Assembly: GCA_013816845.1 (NCBI GenBank)
Contig: JACDDU010000004.1
Span: forward strand, 62,001-126,000
Origin: Gammaproteobacteria bacterium
GTDB taxonomy: Bacteria > Pseudomonadota > Gammaproteobacteria > DSM-16500
Reading direction: 5' to 3'
Length of the DNA stretch: 64,000 nt
The notes under the pieces are model-generated. The model was not told the DNA's origin and ran no database searches. It saw only the letters and a program-made list of their open reading frames with translations. A program made the position numbers and the translations under genes. Positions 1 through 9,759 of this stretch are shown here, in pieces. Within the stretch, counting starts at the first letter, position 1; every line of letters begins with the position of its first letter.

Positions 1-528
1 TCCTACGAGCGGCTCAATCGTTTTGGACAATCCTTCTAGCACGCGAGCAGAGGTGTCATTACGACATAATACTGACTGAAGATCCGGGAAAGCTTGAGTA
101 AGCGCCTGCCCAATCACTTGGGCACATTGATTCATACCAGCGGTGTTTAACTGACAAACAAAATGCTGACCAAAACGATCAATAATTAAACCCGGTAACC
201 CATCTGCCTCACCATAAATGAGTCGGTAAAAAGGTTTGCTAAAAAATTGCGTGCGATAGCTTTCAGCCTTCAATAAACGTTCCACAAAAAAATTCGAATT
301 TAAGGTCGCCTTCGGGTCGGCACTAAATACACGTAAAGCAATGAGCGAGTGGGGATTGATATAGGCTTTACCCAGGGTTCGACCCGCAGCTAATTCAACA
401 ACCACTTCTTGACCAGGTAAAAATGATTTAAGGGGCGTGAGAGCCGTATCAATTTCATTGCTGTAAATCCAAGGCAAACGGTTATTAATACGGCTTTCAA
501 CATTTTTCTTTAAACGAACGACTGACAT
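1..528 (-). CDS. rlmI: 23S rRNA m5C methyltransferase RlmI, N-terminal part
   Basis: The frame is open from an ATG at 528 down to base 1, so the gene is cut by the window edge and only the first 176 residues are visible. The visible part corresponds to the N-terminal PUA-like RNA-binding domain and linker of the RlmI/YccW family. It carries the family signature GEADGLPGLIID at residues 106-117. Known family members use SAM to methylate a cytosine in 23S rRNA; the SAM-binding methyltransferase domain would lie outside the window. The neighbouring orphan gene at 584-1768 is on the same strand, 55 bp upstream, and is probably a separate unit because it has its own promoter. Confidence 0.85.
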   Translation of the reverse strand, partial: MSVVRLKKNVESRINNRLPWIYSNEIDTALTPLKSFLPGQEVVVELAAGRTLGKAYINPHSLIALRVFSADPKATLNSNFFVERLLKAESYRTQFFSKPFYRLIYGEADGLPGLIIDRFGQHFVCQLNTAGMNQCAQVIGQALTQAFPDLQSVLCRNDTSARVLEGLSKTIEPLVG

Positions 529-580
529 ATTTATTATCATTATAATTAGAATAGTTGAGCGTTATTCTAAACCATAATGC

Positions 581-1768
581 TTACTTTGGACGTAGTGAAG
601 GTGAATAATTTTCCATGACGCCATTTTCATTGGCAGGCAAATTAGCCTCCTCATCATTTTTTTCATTTAACAGTATTGGACTTTTGCTATCAACTTCTAA
701 ATCGTTAGGCGGTTCATTTTTTCCGACTAAAGCCTTGGTAGAAGGAGGGGTTTGATAGACACAAACACCGGAGAAAGTCGTCGGTCTAATACGTGTTGAT
801 TCAGAAGGTGTGGTAGGGGGGCGGTACGAATTTTCAGCTTCAACATCGGCAAATATATCTTCTACATTGATGTGTTTTGATGAAGATTTATTTGGTTTCG
901 TCGTAAGGTTTCGCTCATCGCTTGGGATTCCTTGCGCTCGAAATTCAGCAAAAGATCGACAGGTTAAACGCGTATATTTATCTTCATAAAGCGTTTCACA
1001 AGCATTGGGCTGCAATAGATAAGGTAAAGAAAAATTCCCATCGAAATGCCGTTGTGAGTGGAATTTCTCTACCTTTTTTTCAATTTTAAATTGATTTTCA
1101 CGTTCAGGAATGGTGAGTAAATAATCAAGGAAATGCGTCCAATCATAACGCGAAATAGTTTTAACATCTTCTAAATAACATAGATTGAGAATATTACGTC
1201 GAATTTGGTTATTGAGGATTTTTGGTTTATGAGCAACGCCATGATTTTGTTGTGCATTATCTACGGCAGTATTTTCATATGTTTCTGCTTCTTTCAACAG
1301 GAATTGAATTTTTTCTTTCAGTGCTTTGCTGTAAATGTCCCCTTCATCTTTTTTCATGCTAATAACTATTTCATTTCTTATTGCGTGCAATATTTCACAA
1401 CACCGCGATTGCATTTTTATTTTATTACGAAATAATATATTGCCTAACGGAATGCGTTCTGCAGCTTCATCTTTTAAACTCTGGGCATTTTCTGCTTTTT
1501 CACCTAAATCAAAAATAAAATCAATCCAATTTTCTGGCTTATCTTCAAGTGAACTTATCCTAGATCGAACTTGGTCACAAATATCAAGTAACGTTTTCGT
1601 CGTCTTATCATCGCCCGTGAGATGAGCGGCAGTTTTTTTGAAAAAGCGTACGCCTCTTTTATAAAGAGTCGCATCCGGTTCTCGATTGAGTTCTACACTC
1701 TCACTTTTGTCGTAGTAAATGTATAAATCTAAAATGTGATTAAGTACTTTTGTGTCGGGCGCGGGCAT
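581..1768 (-). CDS. Orphan protein, candidate Dot/Icm-type effector under a PmrA-like promoter
   Basis: I do not recognise this 395-residue protein. It is hydrophilic, without a signal peptide or membrane segment. The N-terminal 260 residues look alpha-helical, and the last 120 residues are low-complexity and rich in Pro, Ser, Asn and Glu. The C-terminal tail has an acidic stretch (NEKNDEE) like the E-block found near the translocation signal of many Legionella effectors. An AGGAG lies about 8 bases before the ATG. Upstream is a perfect CTTAAG-N5-CTTAAG box followed by a TAATAT -10, matching PmrA-controlled effector promoters. Effector status is inferred from promoter, tail and lack of homology to housekeeping families. 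Confidence 0.6.
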   Translation of the reverse strand: MPAPDTKVLNHILDLYIYYDKSESVELNREPDATLYKRGVRFFKKTAAHLTGDDKTTKTLLDICDQVRSRISSLEDKPENWIDFIFDLGEKAENAQSLKDEAAERIPLGNILFRNKIKMQSRCCEILHAIRNEIVISMKKDEGDIYSKALKEKIQFLLKEAETYENTAVDNAQQNHGVAHKPKILNNQIRRNILNLCYLEDVKTISRYDWTHFLDYLLTIPERENQFKIEKKVEKFHSQRHFDGNFSLPYLLQPNACETLYEDKYTRLTCRSFAEFRAQGIPSDERNLTTKPNKSSSKHINVEDIFADVEAENSYRPPTTPSESTRIRPTTFSGVCVYQTPPSTKALVGKNEPPNDLEVDSKSPILLNEKNDEEANLPANENGVMENYSPSLRPK

Positions 1769-1823
1769 TTGTAAAGTCTCCTACTGAAGGGCCACTCCAT
1801 TGCCCACATATTAAAGCAATTAT

Positions 1824-1840
1824 CTTAAGAAAACCTTAAG
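1824..1840 (-). promoter_or_regulatory. PmrA-box-like operator of the 581-1768 gene
   Basis: Two perfect CTTAAG hexamers (1824-1829 and 1835-1840) are separated by 5 bases. This is the PmrA box layout (YTTAAK-N5-YTTAAK) known from enterobacteria and close to that in Legionella and Coxiella. Reading leftward, 10 bases separate the box from a TAATAT -10 hexamer at 1813-1808, followed by the gene start at 1768. The box is itself palindromic, but on the + strand no good -10 lies at that distance, so I assign it to the minus-strand gene and not to liuA. Confidence 0.6.
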
Positions 1841-1903
1841 ATTTGTTTTTCATGACGTTTAAGTTTTATGTACAATTCAATAACTCGTTACAAGGATTTG
1901 TAC

Positions 1904-3061
1904 ATGTCTTTTTTAAATGATGCTCAAGATGAAACTATTCAATTATTACGTAACACGGTTCGTGAATTTGTTGAACGGGAGATTGCACCCCGCGCTGAAA
2001 GTATTGATCGCGATAATCAATTCCCTAATGAATTGTGGCCTAAATTTGGTGAATTAGGTTTACTTGGTATCACTGTTGCTGAGGAATATGGTGGAACAAA
2101 CCTTGGCTATTTGGCTCACGCTATCGTGATGGAAGAGATAAGTCGGGGTTGTGCTGCGGTTGCTTTGAGTTATGGAGCTCATTCTAATTTATGCACGAAT
2201 CAAATTCATTTGCACGGTACATCAGCACAAAAAAAACAATATTTACCGCTTCTCTGTAGTGGAAAATTCATTGGTGCGCTCGCGATGAGTGAACCCAATG
2301 CGGGTTCTGATGTTATGAGTATGCGATTAACAGCAACGCAAGAAAAAGATAGTTTTGTTTTGAATGGAACGAAAATGTGGATAACAAATGGTCCTTGTGC
2401 CGATGTAATTGTCGTCTATGCACGCACCATGCTTCCCGATAATTCCAGTGGAATTTCTGCATTTATTGTTGAATCGAAGTGGGAGGGTTTTAAGACCGCG
2501 CAAAAATTAGATAAATTAGGCATGCGCGGGTCCAATACCTGTGAATTGGTTTTTGAGAATTGTAAAGTGCCTTCCGAAAATGTTTTAGGTCAAATTAATG
2601 GTGGTGCGAAAGTTTTAATGCAAGGTTTGAATTACGAACGTTTAATTCTAGCTGCAGGCCCTGTAGGTATTATGCAAGCATGCATGGATGCGGTTTTACC
2701 TTACGTCCATGTGCGTAAACAGTTCGGTAAATCCATTGGTGAATTCGAATTGATCCAAGCTAAATTAGCAGATATGTATACAGGACTAATGACTTCGCGT
2801 GCCTATCTTTATGCGTTAGGAGAAGCTGCAGATCAAGGGCAGCTTGACCGTAAAGGCGCAGCATCTCTTATTTTATATACGGCAGAGCAGGCAACGAAAG
2901 CAGCAGGTGAAGCTATCCAATGCTTAGGTGGGAATGGATACATTAATGAATACCCCGTGGGTCGCTATTGGCGCGACGCCAAACTTTATGAAATTGGTGC
3001 GGGAACTTCAGAAATTAGACGCATGCTTATTGGAAGGGAATTATATAAAGAACACCAATAA
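1904..3061 (+). CDS. liuA: Isovaleryl-CoA dehydrogenase
   Basis: FAD-dependent acyl-CoA dehydrogenase that oxidises isovaleryl-CoA to 3-methylcrotonyl-CoA in leucine breakdown, passing electrons to ETF (etfBA at 21.3-23.0 kb). From the chosen ATG it has 385 residues, the usual family length. The start at 1904 is preferred because AAGGA lies 8 bases upstream, whereas an in-frame ATG at 1868 has no ribosome site and would add 12 residues with no family counterpart. The catalytic Glu sits in NYERLILA (E245), as in isovaleryl-CoA dehydrogenases. The C-terminal position used by medium-chain enzymes is Gly (GAGTSEIRR). First gene of the liu operon. Confidence 0.93.
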   Translation: MSFLNDAQDETIQLLRNTVREFVEREIAPRAESIDRDNQFPNELWPKFGELGLLGITVAEEYGGTNLGYLAHAIVMEEISRGCAAVALSYGAHSNLCTNQIHLHGTSAQKKQYLPLLCSGKFIGALAMSEPNAGSDVMSMRLTATQEKDSFVLNGTKMWITNGPCADVIVVYARTMLPDNSSGISAFIVESKWEGFKTAQKLDKLGMRGSNTCELVFENCKVPSENVLGQINGGAKVLMQGLNYERLILAAGPVGIMQACMDAVLPYVHVRKQFGKSIGEFELIQAKLADMYTGLMTSRAYLYALGEAADQGQLDRKGAASLILYTAEQATKAAGEAIQCLGGNGYINEYPVGRYWRDAKLYEIGAGTSEIRRMLIGRELYKEHQ

Positions 3062-3099
3062 CACGTTAAGTTAAGAATGTCGCAAATAAGGAACACAGC

Positions 3100-4707
3100 G
3101 TGACTGAATTTCAATCGCAAGTTAATTTGAAAGATAAGCTTTTTCAGCAAAATTCACAAAGCATGCAAAAAATCGCTGCAGAATTTAATAAGATAATGCT
3201 GAAGCAACAAGAAGGGGGCGGTGTAACAGCTCGTGAACGGCATAAAAAACACGGCAAACTTCTCCCCCGTGACCGTATTGAACTCTTATTGGACCCCGGT
3301 TCCCATTTTCTTGAGCTCTCTCTTTTTGCGGGATATGAATTGTACGACGATTTACTTCCTGCTGGTGGCTTAATTACAGGCATTGGCAGAATAAACAATG
3401 TTGATTGCATGATTATTGTCAATGATGCAACGGTTAAAGGGGGTACCTATTATCCCATTACTGTAAAAAAACATTTACGTGCACAAAAAATTGCAGAACA
3501 AAATCGTCTTCCATGCATTTATTTAGTCGATTCGGGCGGCGCCTTTCTTCCAAAACAAGACGAAGTCTTTCCAGATGAAAATCATTTTGGCCGAATTTTC
3601 TATAATCAAGCCAATTTATCTGCCCAAGGTATTCCTCAAATTGCCGTCGTCATGGGATCTTGTACAGCAGGTGGTGCTTATATCCCTGCAATGTCAGATG
3701 AATCGGTGATGGTACGTGAGCAAGCTACTATTTTTTTAGCTGGCCCACCGCTCGTGAAAGCAGCTACAGGAGAGATCGTCACGGCTGAAAATTTAGGAGG
3801 AGCAGATGTACATTGTCGTACGTCCGGGGTTGCAGATTATTATGCGCAAAATGATGAACACGCATTGGCAATTACTCGCGAAATAGTGGCCAATTTAAAT
3901 TATCCCGCATCAAACAATTTCATGTTTCGCGAAGTTAAACCGCCGCAATACGATGAAAGTGAATTATATAGCATCATTCCTAGCGACCCCCGCTATCCCT
4001 TCGATGTGCGGGAAATTATTGTTCGCATTGTGGATGGATCACGTTTTGATGAATTTAAAGCACTCTATGGGAAAACCATGGTTTGTGGATTTGCTCGGAT
4101 TTTTGACATGCAGGTAGGCATTATTGCGAATAACGGTATTTTATTTTCTGATGCTGCCTTGAAAGCTACGCACTTCATTGAGCTTTGTGCTAAACGCGGT
4201 ATTCCACTTTTATTTTTACAAAATATCACAGGGTTTATGGTAGGCAGCAAAGTCGAGGCGGAAGGCATTGCCAAACATGGGGCCAAACTTGTTAATGCCG
4301 TTGCTTGTGCCAAAGTTCCCAAGATTACCGTGATCATCGGTGGTAGTTTTGGTGCGGGCAATTACGCTATGTGTGGTCGAGCCTTTGAGCCACGCTTCTT
4401 ATGGATGTGGCCCAATGCGAAAATTGGCGTAATGGGTGGAGAACAAGCTGCAAGTGTGCTTGCTCAAGTCACACGGGAGAAGAAAGAGCGGGCGGAGGAA
4501 GCTTGGGATGATGCAGCAGAACGTGCACTGAAAGCACCGATTCTTGAGCAATATGCTAAACAATCTTCGGCTTATTACTCAAGTGCAAGATTGTGGGATG
4601 ATGGTATTATTGATCCCATTAATACGCGTCACATTGTAGGAATGAGTCTCGCCATTTCCTTGAATGCACCGATTCCCCCAACTGAGTTTGGTTTATTTAG
4701 GATGTAA
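3100..4707 (+). CDS. liuB: Methylcrotonyl-CoA carboxylase, carboxyltransferase (beta) subunit
   Basis: A 535-residue carboxyltransferase of the biotin-dependent acyl-CoA carboxylase family, at the normal length for the methylcrotonyl-CoA enzyme. It moves CO2 from carboxybiotin to 3-methylcrotonyl-CoA. Typical crotonase-fold oxyanion segments are visible ([15 protein letters not shown] about residue 190; [18 protein letters not shown] in the C-terminal half). Translation starts at a GTG with AAGGA 8 bases upstream, 38 bp after liuA. The partner subunit carrying biotin carboxylase and the biotin carrier (liuD/mccA), normally in this operon, is absent here and must be elsewhere if the enzyme works. 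Confidence 0.93.
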   Translation: MTEFQSQVNLKDKLFQQNSQSMQKIAAEFNKIMLKQQEGGGVTARERHKKHGKLLPRDRIELLLDPGSHFLELSLFAGYELYDDLLPAGGLITGIGRINNVDCMIIVNDATVKGGTYYPITVKKHLRAQKIAEQNRLPCIYLVDSGGAFLPKQDEVFPDENHFGRIFYNQANLSAQGIPQIAVVMGSCTAGGAYIPAMSDESVMVREQATIFLAGPPLVKAATGEIVTAENLGGADVHCRTSGVADYYAQNDEHALAITREIVANLNYPASNNFMFREVKPPQYDESELYSIIPSDPRYPFDVREIIVRIVDGSRFDEFKALYGKTMVCGFARIFDMQVGIIANNGILFSDAALKATHFIELCAKRGIPLLFLQNITGFMVGSKVEAEGIAKHGAKLVNAVACAKVPKITVIIGGSFGAGNYAMCGRAFEPRFLWMWPNAKIGVMGGEQAASVLAQVTREKKERAEEAWDDAAERALKAPILEQYAKQSSAYYSSARLWDDGIIDPINTRHIVGMSLAISLNAPIPPTEFGLFRM

Positions 4708-4708
4708 T

Positions 4709-5500
4709 ATGCTGATTTTAAAAACGCTGGATGTGTTTCCCCAGACAGACCATACACTCATTGTTAGATTTAACCGTCCAGCAGTACGGCATGCTATTAA
4801 CCTTGAAATGATGCGCGAATTGAAACAGCTTTGGGAAAGCATTCCTACAGCTTATCCAGAAGCGCGCTCTGTCATTTTAACCGGCTCTAATCAAGCCTTT
4901 TGTGCCGGTGCTGATTTGAAAGAACGTTTAGGAATGAGTCTTACTGTGTGGCGCGATCAATATCAAGTTCTGACCCAAGCGTTAGATGCCATGCTGCAAT
5001 TCCCGTTACCTCTTATAGCCGCCGTAAATGGTTATGCATTTGGTGGAGGGCTTGAACTTGCCTTAGCTTGTGATTTTATTTATGCAAGTGAACAGGCGAG
5101 CTTTGCGCAATCAGAAGTCAAGCTGGGACTGATGCCAGGCGCAGGAGGAACTCAAAACTTACCGCGCGCAAGTGGCTTGCGACGTGCTAAAGAATTAGCT
5201 TTTACCGCTCAAATCTTTACAGCCCATGAAGCTTATACATACGGTATTGTTAATCAAGTCGTGCCGCATGATGAATTGATGACCCAATGCTTAGCGGTGG
5301 CTGCGCATATTAATACTAATGCTCCGCTTGCAGTTCAGCAAGTTAAGCGCACGATGAACGCGACCCAAGCCTTGTCACTTATTTCAGGATTACAATTTGA
5401 ACGCAAGACTTATGATGCCTTGTTAGAAACCAGCGATCGTCTGGAAGGTATTGCTGCTTTTAATGAAAAGCGCCAACCACAATTTACAGGGAAGTCATAA
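4709..5500 (+). CDS. liuC: Enoyl-CoA hydratase, methylglutaconyl-CoA hydratase type
   Basis: Crotonase-family protein of 263 residues. In the liu operon it hydrates 3-methylglutaconyl-CoA to HMG-CoA. It has the CoA-binding AFCAGADLKER segment and the crotonase signature near AAVNGYAFGGGLELALACD. The glutamate expected at the active site is in QSEVKLGLMPGAGGTQ. The ATG at 4709 begins one base after the liuB stop and has AGGA upstream. A longer reading starting at 4664 would run inside liuB and is not supported. It ends in a TAATG overlap with the HMG-CoA lyase gene. Confidence 0.88.
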   Translation: MLILKTLDVFPQTDHTLIVRFNRPAVRHAINLEMMRELKQLWESIPTAYPEARSVILTGSNQAFCAGADLKERLGMSLTVWRDQYQVLTQALDAMLQFPLPLIAAVNGYAFGGGLELALACDFIYASEQASFAQSEVKLGLMPGAGGTQNLPRASGLRRAKELAFTAQIFTAHEAYTYGIVNQVVPHDELMTQCLAVAAHINTNAPLAVQQVKRTMNATQALSLISGLQFERKTYDALLETSDRLEGIAAFNEKRQPQFTGKS

Positions 5501-6396
5501 TGAGTTTTCCTCACGCGGTCAAACTGGTTGAAGTCGGACCACGGGATGGATTGCAAAATGAAAGCCAAATTATTCCTACGGCGACTAAAATAGAATTTAT
5601 TAATCGATTATCTGAAACAGGATTGCCTGTTATCGAAGCAACAAGTTTTGTCTCTCCTAAGTGGGTTCCACAACTTGCCGATGCGAGTGAAGTTTTGCGG
5701 GGCATCGATAAAAAAAAAGACGTGGAATATACCGTCTTAGTTCCTAATCTCAAAGGGCTTAAACAAGCCATGCTGGCAGGTGCTACTTCCATTGCTGTTT
5801 TTACGAGCGCTTCAGAAACTTTTTCTCAGAAAAATACCAATTGTACTATTGCAGTTAGCTTAGAACGAATTGCTGCAATCATTGCACATGCTAAACAACA
5901 TCAGTTGATTATTCGTGGTTATATCTCCTGTGTGCTGGGTTGCCCCTATGAAGGGAAAATCAACGTTGCACAAGTTGTTACTTTAACCCATGCCTTATTT
6001 CAAATGGGTTGCAGCGAAATTTCATTGGGCGATACAATTGGAGTGGGTACCCCCTTTAAAACCAAATCTATGCTAGAGCAAGTGTTCCAAAAAGTTCCGG
6101 TTGAATCAATTGGTGTGCATTTCCATGATACGTATGGGCAAGCTTTAGCAAATATTTATGCGGCCTTACAAGAAGGGGTTACGACGATTGATAGTTCAAT
6201 CGCAGGATTAGGAGGTTGTCCTTATGCCCAAGGTGCAAGTGGTAATGTAGCGACAGAAGACATTTTGTATATGCTAGACGGTATGGGAATCGAAACTGGC
6301 GTGAATATGGAAAAGCTTTTAAATGTCTCTCGGTACATTAGTCAGGTTTTAAAACGCCCGCCTGCCTCAAAAGTGGGTTTAGCGCTCGCGCTCTGA
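5500..6396 (+). CDS. liuE: Hydroxymethylglutaryl-CoA lyase
   Basis: Cleaves HMG-CoA to acetoacetate and acetyl-CoA, the last step of leucine breakdown. The 298-residue protein begins EVGPRDGLQNE, the DRE-TIM metallolyase signature. It carries the HxH metal site (GVHFHDTYGQ) and the Cys-containing active-site loop GLGGCPYAQGASGNVATED, diagnostic for the family. The start overlaps the liuC stop by one base, so the two are translationally coupled. The last 18 bases overlap the end of the convergent permease gene. No liuD copy lies between liuC and liuE, where many proteobacteria carry it. Confidence 0.93.
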   Translation: MSFPHAVKLVEVGPRDGLQNESQIIPTATKIEFINRLSETGLPVIEATSFVSPKWVPQLADASEVLRGIDKKKDVEYTVLVPNLKGLKQAMLAGATSIAVFTSASETFSQKNTNCTIAVSLERIAAIIAHAKQHQLIIRGYISCVLGCPYEGKINVAQVVTLTHALFQMGCSEISLGDTIGVGTPFKTKSMLEQVFQKVPVESIGVHFHDTYGQALANIYAALQEGVTTIDSSIAGLGGCPYAQGASGNVATEDILYMLDGMGIETGVNMEKLLNVSRYISQVLKRPPASKVGLALAL

Positions 6397-7770
6397 TTTG
6401 CTTTGTTGTTGCAAAAGACTATGGTTTTTACCATAGGTAAAATAAATTACAACGCCAATCCCTGTCCAAATTAAAAATCTAAACCAAGTAATGGCTGGCA
6501 GATTAAGCATGAGATAAAAGCAAAAAAGTATGCCAAGAACAGGAATGAGGGGGTTATAAGGTAATTTAAAAGGTCGCTTTAAATCAGGATGGGTCGAGCG
6601 AAAAACCATAACACCCGCACACACAAATAAAAAGGCTGCTAACGTGCCGATATTAACAAGTTCTGCCGCTCGATCAATAGGTGCAAAACCAGAAACCAAA
6701 CACATAATTATCGCAACAACAATGATAATACGCAGCGGGGTATGGGTACGGGGGTTAATGAAAGCAATTTGCTTTGGAATTAACCCATCACGTGCCATCG
6801 CTAAGCATACCCGAGTTAATCCATAGTACATAATCAAAATAACCGTGGTTAATCCAGCCATAGCACCCGCAGCTGTGATTCCTGCAGCAGTCCGGTAACC
6901 GATATGTAACAAAGCGTCTGAAACGGGCGAACCTACATTCAATAGCGTGTAATGACGAATCCCTGTCAGCAAGAGGGCAACGGCGATGTAAATTAAAGTG
7001 CATACGATAAGCGATACAATGATTCCAATCGGAATATCACGTTGGGGATTAATCGTATCTTCTACTGCAGTCGAAAGTGCATCAAAACCGATGTAGGCAA
7101 AAAAAACTAATGCTGCGCCACTCATAACGCCTGACCAACCAAAGGGAAGGAAAGGCGTCCAATTATCCGTGTCTATATTGATGGATGCGATGATGATAAA
7201 AAGGGCAATGGTGAGTAATTTAATGGTTACAATGACGGCATTGAAGCGAGCACTTTGTTTTACGCCAAGCGATAACAACGCTCCTAATGCAAGCACAATG
7301 AATACCGCAAGTAAATTGATGAAACCGCCCTCAAAAATATTTTTAGTAATGACAAGGGGCAAGTTTATATGCATCGATTGTAATAAATTATTAACATATC
7401 CAGCCCAACCAATAGCAACGGTTGATACAGACATGGCGTATTCTAAAAGTAAATTCCAGCCAATAAGCCACGCTGCAAATTCACCAAACCCGGCATAAGC
7501 ATAGCTGTAGGCGCTGCCAGTCCCGCCGACGCTTGCTGCAAGCTCTGCATAAGCCAATGCAGCAAATAAAGCGGCCGTTCCCGCAATAGCATAAGAAAAA
7601 ACGATGCCGGGGCCCGCTGCAGTCGCCGCGCCAACGCCCGTCAAAACAAAGACACCCGCGCCAATAATGGCGCCAATTCCCATAAAAATTAAATCAAAAG
7701 CTGTGAGTGTACGATGTGCAAATTCACTAGGTGGACCAACGGGTTTTTTTCTAAAAAGTGAACTAAACAT
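6379..7770 (-). CDS. APC-superfamily amino-acid permease (cationic amino-acid transporter type)
   Basis: Inner-membrane protein of 463 residues with about 12 hydrophobic segments. The first segment has the APC glycine-rich motif (GIGAIIGAGVFVLTG, about residues 32-46), and the sequence resembles the CAT/YfnA subgroup, which includes transporters of cationic and other amino acids. The substrate cannot be read from sequence. The hydrophilic N-terminal tail (FSSLFRKKP) is typical of the group. It is transcribed alone, convergent with and overlapping liuE by 18 bases. Association with leucine catabolism is only by position. Confidence 0.85.
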   Translation of the reverse strand: MFSSLFRKKPVGPPSEFAHRTLTAFDLIFMGIGAIIGAGVFVLTGVGAATAAGPGIVFSYAIAGTAALFAALAYAELAASVGGTGSAYSYAYAGFGEFAAWLIGWNLLLEYAMSVSTVAIGWAGYVNNLLQSMHINLPLVITKNIFEGGFINLLAVFIVLALGALLSLGVKQSARFNAVIVTIKLLTIALFIIIASINIDTDNWTPFLPFGWSGVMSGAALVFFAYIGFDALSTAVEDTINPQRDIPIGIIVSLIVCTLIYIAVALLLTGIRHYTLLNVGSPVSDALLHIGYRTAAGITAAGAMAGLTTVILIMYYGLTRVCLAMARDGLIPKQIAFINPRTHTPLRIIIVVAIIMCLVSGFAPIDRAAELVNIGTLAAFLFVCAGVMVFRSTHPDLKRPFKLPYNPLIPVLGILFCFYLMLNLPAITWFRFLIWTGIGVVIYFTYGKNHSLLQQQSKSERER

Positions 7771-7929
7771 TTGCTTACCTCAAATGTTTACACGTATAGG
7801 AGAGAGGGCCTGCGGTTGTGTAGGACGTCTGCTGGGTAAACTTTTCATTTACTCACCCTACATTCGATTAAAGCCGCGAAAGAACACTTAATGAATTATC
7901 TTACTACGACGATTGCGTCTTGAGAAGGC

Positions 7930-9312
7930 TCACCATCGAAGCAGCCGCGTTAACCACCATGTCTTACGTTCGCTATAGGGTGGATACATAGGTTTGAAAT
8001 CAAGTGACGCATAGTGTTCATACAAGCTCTTTTGGTGTGAAAAAGTAAGAAAAGAGAAATAGCCATGATATTGACCCATGCCGCTCTGTCCCACTCCACC
8101 AAAGGGTAAGTTGAAATTGGCAAGGTGGAGTAGGGTATCGTTAATACATCCGCCGCCAAAGCGAAGTTGATTCATTATTTTTTGTTGATTGTGACGATCC
8201 TTCGTAAAAAAATAAAGTGCGAGAGGAATAGGATGGCTATTAATCGCATTGATGACTTCTCCATAATGCTTAAAAGTAAGCATGGGTAAGATTGGCCCAA
8301 AAATTTCTTCTTTCATCAAAGGATGATCCCAGGTCACGCCGTCGATAAGCGCAGGTTTAATTTGCATTGTTTCAGCATAACTTTCACCACCCACTAAAAT
8401 AGTTACATTATTGAGTAGATCATTGAGATGATCAAAACGCTGTCTATTAATTATTTTGCAGTATTGCTTCAGTGAATCATTATCAGGGAAAAAAGTTGTG
8501 AGTGCCGTACGGTAAGCATTAATAAACTCATCTCTGACATCGTGATGGACAAAAACATAGTCAGGCGCTACACAGGTTTGACCCGCATTAACAAACTTCG
8601 CCCAAGCGATACGTCTTGCCGCATAGGCAATATTAGCCGTCTGATCAACGATACAAGGACTTTTGCCTCCTAACTCAAGCGTAACTGGCGTTAAATATTT
8701 TGCAGCCGCCTCCATCACCTTTTGTCCAGTTGTACTACCGCCGGTAAAAAAAATGTAATCGAAAGGTTCCTTTAACACTTCTTTCGCACGGTCTACGCCA
8801 CCCGATAAAGCAAAGAGATAGGATGCAGAAAAATTGCCATTGATTAAGTCAGTAAAGCATTGTTGAAAGGCGGAGGCTTTTTCCGAAGTTTTGATGACGA
8901 CACAATTACCAGCCGCTATTGCACCGATTAAGGGAGATAAGGTTAAGAAGTAAGGGAAGTTCCACGGAGAAAAGATTAAAACACTTCCGTAGGGTTGATA
9001 ATAAATGTTTGAACGACCTGGAAAAAGCATCGGAAATGGTGTAGCAACTTTTTTTGTTTTCATCCATTTTCTTAAATGCTTTAAAATAAAGTCAATTTCT
9101 TTATATATTAAAAAAATTTCGGAAAGTAAACTTTCAACTCGAGGTTTGTTCAAATCTTTTTTTAATGCACCAAGAAATTGGGGTTCATGCATTTCGAGAA
9201 GCAGTTTTAATTTTTTTAATTGCTCAATACGATATTCGTAGGGCAAGGTGACGTGGGTTAAAAAAAATTGGCGTTGTGAGGATAAGAGAGTTGCAAGTGT
9301 AGGTTCAATCAA
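7930..9312 (-). CDS. NAD(P)-dependent aldehyde dehydrogenase, class 3 / coniferyl-aldehyde type
   Basis: Aldehyde dehydrogenase of 460 residues, the short length of the class 3 (ALDH3, fatty or aromatic aldehyde) branch. The glutamate motif is in LELGGKSPCIV and the catalytic cysteine in FVNAGQTCVAPDYV. The C-terminus holds the family stretch FGGVGQSGMGQYHG and a basic, Trp-containing tail (WWLTRLLRW) that could touch a membrane. Translation appears to start at TTG 9312, with GGGGGGA 7 bases upstream; the next ATG is nearly 40 residues in and would remove part of the family N-terminus. The substrate is unknown. Confidence 0.88.
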   Translation of the reverse strand: MIEPTLATLLSSQRQFFLTHVTLPYEYRIEQLKKLKLLLEMHEPQFLGALKKDLNKPRVESLLSEIFLIYKEIDFILKHLRKWMKTKKVATPFPMLFPGRSNIYYQPYGSVLIFSPWNFPYFLTLSPLIGAIAAGNCVVIKTSEKASAFQQCFTDLINGNFSASYLFALSGGVDRAKEVLKEPFDYIFFTGGSTTGQKVMEAAAKYLTPVTLELGGKSPCIVDQTANIAYAARRIAWAKFVNAGQTCVAPDYVFVHHDVRDEFINAYRTALTTFFPDNDSLKQYCKIINRQRFDHLNDLLNNVTILVGGESYAETMQIKPALIDGVTWDHPLMKEEIFGPILPMLTFKHYGEVINAINSHPIPLALYFFTKDRHNQQKIMNQLRFGGGCINDTLLHLANFNLPFGGVGQSGMGQYHGYFSFLTFSHQKSLYEHYASLDFKPMYPPYSERKTWWLTRLLRW

Positions 9313-9354
9313 AAAAAATCCCCCCTAGATTTTAAAAGATGCGATGCGTCGTGA

Positions 9355-9759
9355 TCAGCTTAAGAAGGCTTTCAAAGTGGTTTCACACATGCCATAAATT
9401 TTCCATTCGCAATCCTTGCAAATTTCATGGAATTGAGCCATGGATAATTTATCTTTCATTAATTGACGTGCTGCTTTCCACGTCATCAAATCACCTGCAT
9501 TTACCCCAAGTACTTGTTGATGAGCTGCATCTAACCGTTCTATCTTGGATTGTGTTGCGCAACGATTTTTTGAGCGATGGGGACAAGGGGTACAAATTGA
9601 ATCCGTTTCAAGAACTACTTCGATGAGCACATCATTAGCTTCATTTTTATTTAATAAAGTCATGATAGCGGCAAAATTTTCAATAAAAGGTTGCGAGTAC
9701 CCTTTGCCTTGAAAAGTTAAAGCACATAGAAAATGATGCGGTCGAAAATTGACGCGCAA
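9355..9759 (-). CDS. DUF1284 domain protein
   Basis: A 134-residue protein starting RVNFRPHHFLCALTFQGKGYS, the recognisable N-terminus of the DUF1284 family. It has several cysteines (CTPCPHRS, RCATQ, CKDCEWKIYGMC) that could hold an iron-sulfur or zinc centre. The biochemical role of the family is unknown. The start is a TTG that follows the bioY stop codon with no gap, so translation is probably coupled to bioY. That arrangement suggests a shared transcript but does not prove a link to biotin. Confidence 0.8.
   Translation of the reverse strand: MRVNFRPHHFLCALTFQGKGYSQPFIENFAAIMTLLNKNEANDVLIEVVLETDSICTPCPHRSKNRCATQSKIERLDAAHQQVLGVNAGDLMTWKAARQLMKDKLSMAQFHEICKDCEWKIYGMCETTLKAFLS

Noticed and set aside
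1824-1840. PmrA-like box as regulator of the leucine operon
   Set aside because: The palindrome could be read both ways, but only the minus strand has a -10 at the spacing seen at 14.1 kb.
1868-1903. Earlier start for isovaleryl-CoA dehydrogenase
   Set aside because: No ribosome site before 1868, and the extra 12 residues do not match the family; AAGGA precedes 1904.
7604-7891. Open frame of 95 codons opposite the permease gene
   Set aside because: It mirrors the permease coding strand, has no ribosome site and no family.
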